From contig CALJDU010000067.1 of NCBI GenBank assembly GCA_938024995.1, positions 1 to 42,655 on the forward strand: 42,655 nt of DNA, given 5' to 3'. Each line of letters opens with the position of its first letter. Positions within the stretch are counted from its first letter, which is position 1. Positions 1 through 9,200 of the stretch are shown piece after piece. The notes below the pieces were generated by a model. That model was not told where the DNA came from, did not search any database, and saw nothing but the letters and a program-made list of their open reading frames with translations. The stretch is from an uncultured bacterium (GTDB taxonomy: Bacteria > Myxococcota_A > Polyangia > Polyangiales > Houyiibacteriaceae). The position numbers were made by a program, and so were the translations under genes.

Positions 1-255
1 CGGCAGCGCGTGCTTGTTCGGCGGCGCGTGCTTGTTCGGCGACGCGCGCTTGTTCGGCAGCGCGTGCTTCTTCGGCGGCGCGCGCTTCCTCGGCGGCGCG
101 GGCTTCTTCGGCGGCGCGCGCTTGTTCGGCGGCGCGTGCTTCCTCGGCAGCGCGTGCTTGTTCGGCGGCGCGTGCTTGTTCGGCGACGCGCGCTTGTTCG
201 GCAGCGCGTGCTTGTTCGGCTTCGGCGCGTGCTTGTTCGGCAGCGCGCGTTTCGG
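1..255 (-). repeat. 18-bp tandem repeat encoding ARAAEQ hexapeptides in pfaC
   Basis: Bases 1-216 are twelve in-phase 18-bp units, each read on the minus strand as ARAAEQ, ARAAEE or ARVAEQ. A 21-bp variant (ARAEAEQ) and weaker copies follow toward 255. Bases 1-69 are identical to 145-213, exactly eight units away, which shows a 144-bp duplication. The array continues past the left edge. Arg and Glu spaced three apart predict a stable charged alpha-helix. Confidence 0.9.
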
Positions 256-3064
256 CTTCGGCGCGCGCTTTGGCTGCGGCGCGCACTTCTTCCGCGAGTC
301 GGGTCGCTTCCGCGAGACGCGCAGCTTCCGCGGCTTCCTCCGCGAGTCGCGCGTCTTCCGCGATGCGGGCTTCTTCCGCGAGCCGGGTCAGCTTCTCTCG
401 GGCGGCGTGGCGCGCTTCTTCTTCGGCGCGTCGCGTGGCCTCCGCACGTTCGCGTTCTTCGTCTTCGCGCGCCAGCTCTGCCAACCGCGCTTCCTCTTCC
501 GCGATCGCTTGCAGGCGCTGCTGTGACTCGCTGGTCTCGCGGATGTACGCGGGGATCGGCGGCGCGTCCGGAGGCTCGACCACGGGGACGATGACTGGCG
601 GAGGCGGCAACGTGGAGGTCGCTGCGGGGAGCTCGGGCGCTTGCGTCATTCGCTGCACGCGTTGCCGGACGAGGGGAACTGGGCGGACCGGCGGCCAGTG
701 CGCTGCGAAGGTGAGCGCGCGCTCGACGGGCGGCGGAGGCGCGACCGCTTCGGCGACCGGAGCGCCTTCTGAGCGAACGAACACCGTGGCGCGCTGGCCG
801 CCGAGGGCGTCGACCTTGACCTCAGCGACGCGGTGCTCGTCGCTCCAGCGCTGTCCGCCTGGCATCTGTCCGCGACGGCAGGCGAGGGCGGCCGCGGCGA
901 CGTGCAGAAGCCCCGACGCGGCGTGGGCGTGGCCGAAGCGGGTCGTGATCGGTGAGCCGTCAATCTCGAGGGTCAGGCGAGGGGTGGACGCCTCGTCGGT
1001 CACGATCGCGATGATCTTGTCTCCGTCGCGTCGGGCGTCGGAGAGACGCTTGATCACCAAGACGACCGCGGCGTCACCAGGCTCTCGGCGAGCGAGGGGG
1101 AGGACCTGGCTCGCGGCGGCGCGGTGAACGGGCTCCACAGAGAGGTCGGAGGCGCCGACGATCGCGGCGTCGATCTCGCCGTGCCGCAGCATGCGACGCG
1201 CGATCTCGAGCGCGCGGATCCCAGACAGCTCTTCCGCGGCCACGGTGAAGCTGGGACCGTGGAGATCAAGCTGGGCGTTGAGTCGGTTGGCGGGGATGTT
1301 CGGCATCGTCCCGACGACACCTGCGGACTCGAGCGGCGGCACCAACGCAGCGCGCGCGTCTTCCACCCAGACCTCGTCCGCGTCGAGGCGCTCGGCCCAC
1401 TCCGCTACGCGCCATCGCGCTCCGTAGCGAGCGACCTCGGCGTCGCACTGCGCACCGATGAGAACGGCGGTTCGCGCGGACGGGAACTCGAAGTCCGCGA
1501 GCGCATCCTTGGCCGCCGCGAGGAGAACGATCTGCTGTCCCAGCGCGGCTTCCAGATCCTTGGGCGGGAAGCGGAGCCCCTTGAGGCCGAGCTGAACGCT
1601 CTCGGCGCGGGTCTTGGGAATGTCAGCGAGATCGAAGAGCGCGCCGTCGAAGTCCGCGAGGTCACCGTTGCCGACGCGGGCGCCCATCGCGACGATCGCG
1701 ACGTCCGGGTCCGCGCTGAGCGTGATCGGCGGACGCGTCGCGCGCCGCTTTCGTGGGTGATGCGACTCGACCAAGAGGTGAGCATCGTTGCCGCCAAACC
1801 CAAACGCGCTGACCGCCGCGCGCAGGGGAGCGGAGTCTTGCGTGGCCCAGGCTTCGGGTGAACGAACGACGCGAACGGGTGTTCCGTCGAGCGTCGGGTT
1901 CGGCTCATCGACGTGAGGCGTCGGCGGAAGCTCTCCGTGGTGCATCGCCTCGAGAACCTTCACGAGGCCCGCGACGCCCGCGACCGTGATCGAGTGTCCG
2001 ATGTTCGCCTTGAGCGAGCCGACCGCGACCTCTGGAACGTCGGCGAAGACCTCGCTCATCGAGCGGATCTCCGTCGCGTCTCCGAGCGTCGTGCCAGTGG
2101 CGTGACACTCCACGTATTGAATATCGCTCGGCGCGAGCCCGGACTCGCGATAGGCCGCGTTCATCGCGCGGACCTGTCCCTCTTGTCGCGGAGCGAGAAG
2201 GCCGCGACCACGCCCATCGTTGGCGAGGCCCACGCCTCGGATCACGCCGAGGATCTTGTCGCCTGCGCGCTCGGCGTCTTCGAGCCGCTTGAGCGCGACG
2301 AAGCCCGCGCCTTCGCACGGGACCAGGCCATCCGCTTGGGCGTGGAACGGGCGGCTGCGACCGGAGCGGCTCATGGCGGAGAGCGCGCAGAAGCCGACGT
2401 GAATGAAGAGATCGTCCGCCGCGTTGACCGCGCCGGCGAGCATCATGTCCGCCTTGTGATCGTGGAGCTGATCGCAGGCGAGCTTGATCGCGTAGAGCGA
2501 CGACGCGCAGGCCGCGTCTAGCGCGTAGGCACCGACACCCAAAGAGAGCGCGCGGGCGAGCAAGTGGGCGGGGTACCCGGAGTTGAAACGGTTGTGCGGG
2601 TCGACGTTCGGCACGTCAACGTTGTCGGCGAGCGGGCCGAGCCACTCTCGCGCAGCGAAGTCTGCGAGCGAGCGGGAGGGAAAGGAGAGGTTCCCGAAGA
2701 TGGCGCCGATGTGTTGCCGCGAGACGTTGTCGCCGGCGTCTCGGAGCGCTTCCCGCGCCGTGTGGAGCAGCCACTGATAGAGGGGATCAAGACCGCGGAT
2801 TTTTCGTGCGTCGACCTCGAACCCGCGCGGATCAAAAATGGAGTCGAACCCGCGGACGAAGCCGCCTTGGTTGGACCAGCTCTTGTCGGTGCTGTCGCCG
2901 TCGGGATCACACAGAGACAAGGAGTCCCGCATGCCCCAGCGACCCTCGGGCGCGGCGGTGAGGAGATCACGCCCGTCCCGGACCGCCTCCCACAGCTGTT
3001 GAGGAGAGGAAGCAGAGGGGAGGAGGATGCTCCGACCTACGATGGCGATGGGCGAAAAACGCAT
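1..3064 (-). CDS. pfaC: PUFA synthase subunit PfaC/Pfa3 (KS-CLF...), 3' end outside window
   Basis: Third gene of the PUFA synthase operon; it runs off the left edge, so only about 1021 N-terminal residues are visible. The start ATG at 3064 is fixed by an in-frame TGA directly before it. Residues 1-430 are a ketosynthase with DAACASS and Cys186 as nucleophile, plus the ECHATGT and NIGHS histidine motifs. Residues about 445-780 are a second KS-like fold in which the nucleophile region reads AAEELSG, with Glu611 where Cys is expected. That is the mark of a chain-length factor. From about residue 848 the chain becomes an Ala/Glu/Arg helix ending in a hexapeptide array. Known Pfa3/PfaC proteins continue with dehydratase domains, and in some myxobacteria AT or acyltransferase domains; these would lie to the left. 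Role: condensation partner of PfaA in iterative long-chain PUFA synthesis in the cytoplasm. Confidence 0.9.
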   Translation of the reverse strand, partial: MRFSPIAIVGRSILLPSASSPQQLWEAVRDGRDLLTAAPEGRWGMRDSLSLCDPDGDSTDKSWSNQGGFVRGFDSIFDPRGFEVDARKIRGLDPLYQWLLHTAREALRDAGDNVSRQHIGAIFGNLSFPSRSLADFAAREWLGPLADNVDVPNVDPHNRFNSGYPAHLLARALSLGVGAYALDAACASSLYAIKLACDQLHDHKADMMLAGAVNAADDLFIHVGFCALSAMSRSGRSRPFHAQADGLVPCEGAGFVALKRLEDAERAGDKILGVIRGVGLANDGRGRGLLAPRQEGQVRAMNAAYRESGLAPSDIQYVECHATGTTLGDATEIRSMSEVFADVPEVAVGSLKANIGHSITVAGVAGLVKVLEAMHHGELPPTPHVDEPNPTLDGTPVRVVRSPEAWATQDSAPLRAAVSAFGFGGNDAHLLVESHHPRKRRATRPPITLSADPDVAIVAMGARVGNGDLADFDGALFDLADIPKTRAESVQLGLKGLRFPPKDLEAALGQQIVLLAAAKDALADFEFPSARTAVLIGAQCDAEVARYGARWRVAEWAERLDADEVWVEDARAALVPPLESAGVVGTMPNIPANRLNAQLDLHGPSFTVAAEELSGIRALEIARRMLRHGEIDAAIVGASDLSVEPVHRAAASQVLPLARREPGDAAVVLVIKRLSDARRDGDKIIAIVTDEASTPRLTLEIDGSPITTRFGHAHAASGLLHVAAAALACRRGQMPGGQRWSDEHRVAEVKVDALGGQRATVFVRSEGAPVAEAVAPPPPVERALTFAAHWPPVRPVPLVRQRVQRMTQAPELPAATSTLPPPPVIVPVVEPPDAPPIPAYIRETSESQQRLQAIAEEEARLAELAREDEERERAEATRRAEEEARHAAREKLTRLAEEARIAEDARLAEEAAEAARLAEATRLAEEVRAAAKARAEAETRAAEQARAEAEQARAAEQARVAEQARAAEQARAAEEARAAEQARAAEEARAAEEARAAEEARAAEQARVAEQARAAEQARAA

Positions 3065-3211
3065 TCAGGAAAACGTCGCTCCGTGGTCCGCAGCGGGAAC
3101 CGTCGGTCGAAGGGGTCTGTCGTTCGAGGATGACAATGCGAAGGGCGGACGGCCTGTGCGGATCGAAAGCATACGTAGACCGGTCCGGGGTTGAGGTGAG
3201 AAGTGTCGCCG

Positions 3212-6200
3212 TTAGGCGCGAGCCGAAGGGCCCGCAGAACGACTGCCGGGGAGCACGAAGGTCTCCACGCCGGTCAATTCGAACACAACGCGTCCATCGC
3301 TTGCAACAAATACAAGATCGCTGATCGCACGATCACCACCGGCGGCGCGGGCGCGAAGCGAGATTCGGGTCGGGCCAGACCAGCCGCGCTCGTGCACCCG
3401 GAAGGACTCAAACGCGGTCGGGAGCGCAGAGCCACCGATCACGTGACGCGTCCACAGGAGCGCGAGCTGGAGCCCACCGTCGAGGAGCGCGGGGTCGGTG
3501 TGGAAGGAACCACGCCAGCCTTTGCCTTCGACCCCGATGGAGATGGCCTCCGCGCCTTCATCGGCGACGCTCGGTTGACCCTCAAGGACCTGAAAGTCTG
3601 GACCGTGGAAAAGCGTTCGGCCGTCGTACACAGGTCCCGCGAGCGATGGGAGTCGAGACGCCTTGGGCGCGAAGGAGCGCTTCAGTTTTCCGAAACGCGC
3701 CTTCGCCGAGTAGCGAACCGTTCCTTGCTCGTCGTGGAGCTCGAGGAGCGCTTCGTCGCCGACCTGGGTCGCGCGGACACGGAAGACGTCGCCAGCGGAC
3801 TCAAAGGAATCCAACGTGACGCCGCGCAACATCTTGAAGTCGAAGACCTCGGCCGGACCATCATCTGGGCGCGCGACCTCCGCGGCGGTCGTGAACCAGT
3901 CGAGCACCATGACCATCGGGAGCACGGGAGTGCCCTTCACTTGGTGCGACGTGAGGTAAGGGTGGTGCGCGCGATGAACTCGCACCGCCAGCTCGACCGG
4001 GCGCGGGGCGGCGCCGGCGAGCGCGCCGGGCTGCGGGGTCGGTCCAATGACGAGCTCGACGGCTTCGCGCGCGCGGGTCAGCTCCGCGACGAAGCGACGC
4101 GCGCCGTCGGCCAGACCAATGAGCGGGACGCCGGCCGCGAGGAACTTCTCGCGAAGCGCGGGCGTCACCATCCCAGACTCCCACGGGCCCCAGCCGAACG
4201 ACTTGACCACGCAGCTTGAGCGACGCGCCGCCTCAGACGACATCACGCGGTTCAGCACCTCGTTCGCCATGGCGTAGTCGCACTGACCTTGGTTGCCGGT
4301 GCGCCCGGCGATGGAAGAGAAGCTCGCGATGACCTTCAAGGCGTCGTCACGGGTCGCGTGCAGGAGCGAGACGAGCCCGCGGACCTTGGTGTTGAAGACG
4401 AGATTGAACTGCTCATCGGTCTTGTCGACGATCAACCGATCGGCGAGGACGCCCGCGCCGTGCACGAAGGCATCGATGCGTCCCCAGTCCGTTCGCGCTT
4501 GCGCGAGGACGCGGGAGACATCCGCGGCGTCTGTCACGTCGCAGGCGGCATAGCGCGCTTCGCCTCCCGCGGTGCGAATCGTTTGCAAGGTCTCGCGTAC
4601 TTCCCGCGCAGCGAGGATGCGGCGGACCGTTTTCCCGAGCTCGCGCGGCGTGATCTTCTCGCCGTTGCGCTTTGCCTGTTCGAGGAGCGCGCGCTTGAGC
4701 TCCGCGTCCGTGGTCGCGTCGCGACACTCGTCTGGCTCCATGAAGAGCGGCGTGCGACCGAGCAGCAAGAAGCGTCCCTGCATGCTCCGTGCGAGCTCGA
4801 TAAGACACGCCGCGGTCACGCCGCGCGCTCCTCCGGACGCGACCACGACGTCGCGTTTGCCGAGCGCGATCGCGCCGGTCGAGCCGGTGGCGGCCGTGCT
4901 CTTGAGCGTGACGCGTGATCCGTCGGCGCGGAGCCCGATCTCGAGCCCAACGCCACCGTGCAAGAGCTCGTCGCCGATCGCCTTCGCGACGTGTTCAATC
5001 GAGCGACCCGCGCGGTCAATGTCGATCGCGCGGACCGAGGCCTTCGGCCACTCCTGAGCGGCGGTCTTGACGAGGCCGGGGATGCCAGACGCCCACGCGC
5101 GCGAGCTTCCGGACAGTCCGAAGTCGCCGCCGGTGTCCTGCACCGTGACGAAGAGACCACCGATGGTGCTGAGCCGCGGCGCGAGCGCCTTGGCACACGC
5201 GAAGGCCTTCGCGTTCATGGAGAGCGCGCTCGCCACATCGAGCCCAGTGCGGATGGCGCCCAGGAAGACGACCGCGCTCGCGTTGTTCGGCACGGTGTCG
5301 TGAACCTCTGCGGCGACCCCAAAGTCGCGGAGGTACGCGAAGAGAGCCTGCGCGACACCGTCACCGTCGTTCAAGAGGATGAGCGGGCTCGTGAAGATCC
5401 CAGGGATCGCGAGCCCGGTCGCGGGAGCGGGAGCGACGCTCAGTTCAAAGCGCGCGACCTGCGGCAAGGCAGAGGCCGGGCTCGGAGCGAGGACGCCCGT
5501 CGCGGAAGGCAACGTGACGGTCGCGGAGCGATCCATCGTCGAGACGATCTCGCCAAGCGTCCGGAGCTGTCCGAGGACGGCGGGATCAACCTCGGGAAGA
5601 TCCGGTCGGCGTTCCCGAAGCGCGCTGAGGATCTCGACGCGCTTGATGGAGTCGACGCCGAGGTCGGCTTCAAGGTCCATATCGAGGCCGAGCATCTCGG
5701 CGGGGTAGCCGGTCTTCTCTGCGACGACCTCCAGCATGGCGGACGTAAGCGCGCCGTAGTCTGGCTCTGCCTGCGGAGCGGACTGCGTCGGGGCGCTCCG
5801 CGGGACCCGATGGGGGTACGCTTCTCCCGGCGTAGAGGCGAGCAAGGTCGACGCGCTGATCGGAGCGGCGGCTACGGCCGGCGCGGGTCCTTCATAGCGC
5901 GCGACGATCTGGGCGAGCGTCCGCATCTGCCCGAGCTCGCTCGGGTCGACCTCGGGAAGAGAAGGAACGCGCTCGCGAACCGCGCTCAAGATCTCGACGC
6001 GCTTGATGGAGTCAACGCCGAGGTCGGCTTCGAGATCCATGTCGAGACCGATCATCTCGGCGGGGTACCCGGTCTTCTCCGCGACGATGTCGAGCATGAT
6101 CGGGGTCAAGGTGACGGCAGCGTTACGCGTGCCCAGCACGTTCGTCGGCTCTTCGCTGTACAGCTCCGTCGAATCGCTAGGGGCGGGCGGCGGTGCGCTG

Positions 6201-9200
6201 GTGACCGCGGGGGCGGGCGCGGTCGGTCCTTCGTATCGCGCGACGATTTCAGCCAGCGTTCGCATCTGTCCGAGCTCCGCGGGGTCGACCTCGGGCAAGG
6301 AAGGAACGCGCTCGCGCATCGCGCTCAAGATCTCGACGCGCTTGATCGAGTCGACGCCGAGGTCGGCTTCGAGGTCCATGTCGAGGCCAAGCATCTCGGC
6401 GGGATAGCCGGTCTTCTCGGCGACGATCTCGAGCATGATCGGCGTCAGCGTCGAGGGGGCCGCGCTCGCGGTCGGCGCGCTCTGCGCAAGGGCGCTGGGT
6501 GACAAGATGGCGGGAACGGCGACCGCGGTCACCTGTTGCGTCGGCGACGTTGGGGCCGCGGTCGGTCCTTCGTAGCGCGCGACGATCTCGCCGAGCGTTC
6601 GCATCTGTCCCAGCTCGGCCGGGTCAACTTCGGGAAGAGAAGGAACGCGCTCACGCATGGCGCTCAAGATCTCGACGCGCTTGATGGAGTCGACGCCGAG
6701 GTCGGCTTCGAGGTCCATTTCGAGGCCGAGCATCTCAGCGGGGTAGCCGGTCTTCTCTGCGACAATCTCCAGCATGATCGGCGTCAACGTGGACGCTTCC
6801 GCGGACGCCGGAGCCGCGACCGAGGCCGCCGAAGCCGGCGTCGCTACAGGAGCCGCAGCCGGCGCCGCGTGGACCGCGCCCGGACCTTCGTAGCGCGCGA
6901 CGATCTCGCCAAGCGTCCTCATCTGTCCAAGCTCGGCCGGGTCGACCTCCGGAAGGGAAGGCACACGCTCTCGCATGGCGCTCAAGATCTCCACGCGCTT
7001 GATGGAGTCGACGCCGAGGTCGGCTTCGAGGTCCATCTCGAGGCCGAGCATCTCGGCGGGGTAGCCGGTCTTCTCAGCGACGATCTCCAGCATGATCGGG
7101 GTCAACGTGGAGGCAGCGGCAGGAGCCGGAGCCGCTACGGCAGGCGCGGCAGGCGCGGCAGGTACAGGAGCCGCAGCCGGAGCGGCGATGCCCGAGCCCT
7201 CGTAACGCGCGACGATCTCGCCCAGCGTACGCATCTGTCCGAGCTCCGCAGGATCGACCTCCGGCAAGGACGGCACACGCTCGCGCATGGCGCTCAAGAT
7301 CTCAACACGCTTGATGGAGTCGACGCCGAGGTCGGCTTCGAGGTCCATCTCGAGGCCGAGCATCTCCGAGGGGTAGCCGGTCTTCTCGGCGACGATCTCC
7401 AGCATGATCGGTGTCAGCGTGGAGGTGGCCACGGGAGCGGGCTCCCCGAGATGCGATCCCGCGCTCGGCACAACCGGTGCCAGCGAAGGCGCCGGAGCGA
7501 GGGCGGCTGGTGCAGCGATGGGTGCAGCGGCGGCGACAGCGACGGGAGCTCCTTCATAACGCGCGACGATCTCGCCGAGGGTGCGCATCTGTCCGAGCTC
7601 CGCGGGGTCGACCTCGGGCAAGGACGGCACGCGCTCGCGCATGGCGCTCAAGATCTCGACGCGCTTGATGGAGTCGACGCCGAGGTCGGCCTCGAGATCC
7701 ATCTCGAGCCCGAGCATCTCTTCGGGGTATCCGGTCTTGTCCGCGACCACCTCGAGTAGGACCTTCGTGAGTCCGCTCGCGGGAGCAGCCGCGACGGGAG
7801 CGGGCTGGGCCTGCAGGGCGCTCATCAGCGAGCTTGGCGCGACCGGAGTCTCCTCCACGCGCGGGAGCTCGATCGCCGCCGCCGTGACAATGTTCGAACT
7901 GGGATCCTCTGGAATGATCGAGGCCGCGGCGACTCGGTCCTCGTCGCGCTTTCGCGAGGTGGGGGTGCCCGGGAGGGTGGGCGCGGTCGGCGCTTTGACC
8001 TCGGCGGGAACCGTCACCGCGGGAAGGGCGGCGGCGGGAGCCTCAACGCCGGAACCGTCGAGCATCGCGAGCATGGACGCTTGCGTGGCCTGAAGGAACG
8101 ACTGGTGAGCGTCGACCATCATCCGCTGGTAGTCGGAGTGCGCTTGCGCGGTGCTCCGCTGAATCTCGAGGTACGCAGCCAGCCACTTGTCATCGGGCGC
8201 GGCGGCTCCCGAGATGGGGGCGCTGATGTGGTCCGCCTCGAGCGAAAGCGCGGTGCTGGTGGATGTGTTGGGGGACACGCTGGGTGGCGTGAGGGCCGGG
8301 GCGTCGGGGTTGGGTCCCGGTCGTCCAGCCGCGCCGTCCTTGGGCGGGTACGGCTTGCCGTGGTTCGATCCGTTGATCGAGATCGAGAGCTTCGGCTGCT
8401 TCTTTTCGCGCGGGTCGAGCGGGAGCTCGAAGCCGTTGAAGAGCGCCGCAGGTCGCATCGGGACGCCCGCCGCGGCGAGTCGCGCGAGACCGCGGTGGAG
8501 CATGGTGACGCCATCGGCGCCTCGTCGATCAAGCGCGACGGTTGCGTGCGGTCGGTCGCCGAGGATGCGACTCGCGAGCCCGGTGAGCACGGACCCTGCG
8601 CCGACCTCGACAAAGGTGCGGACACCGGCGTCGTGCATCGCTCGGATCTGGTCGACGAAGCGGACCGGGTTCGCGATCTGGTGGGCGAGCGTTCGGCGCA
8701 CCGCGTCGGCGTCGCCCAAGTAGCGCTCCGCGTGGTTTCCGAAGACCGGGATACGCGGCGCGGAGACGTCGATACCCGCGAGCGCTTGCTCGAACGCCGG
8801 CACCGAGCCTGCGACGATCTTCGAGTGGAACGCGGTCGCGACCGGGAGACGGCGCGCGCGGATCCCGGCGTTGCTGAGCACCTGCTCCACGTTCTCGATC
8901 GCGCGCGTCTCACCGGACAGCACCACCTGGTTGGGCGCGTTGTCGTTCGCGATCACGACATCGCGGATGCCTTCGCGAGCGAGCAGCGCGGTGAGGCGCT
9001 GCGCGTCAGCGGAGGCCGCGGTCATCGATCCGGAGGTCCCCCGCGCGGCGTCTCGCATCAACGCGCCGCGGGTCTCGGCAACCGTCAGCATGTCGCGCGC
9101 GGTCAAGGCGCCCGACGCGTGGAGCGCGACGACCTCCCCGAAGCTGTGTCCGGCGAGCGCGGCGGGCTCGATCCCGATGGCGCGGAGAACACCGAGGAGC

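Noticed and set aside
10..594. Arg-rich plus-strand frames in the first 600 bases
   Set aside because: They are products of the 18-bp repeat array of pfaC read in the wrong strand; the minus strand gives a clean KS-CLF protein that continues into the array.
5535..7775. CRISPR-like regular repeats
   Set aside because: The regular spacing is the ACP coding array, in frame with conserved serine motifs and variable-length linkers; units are about 230 bp.
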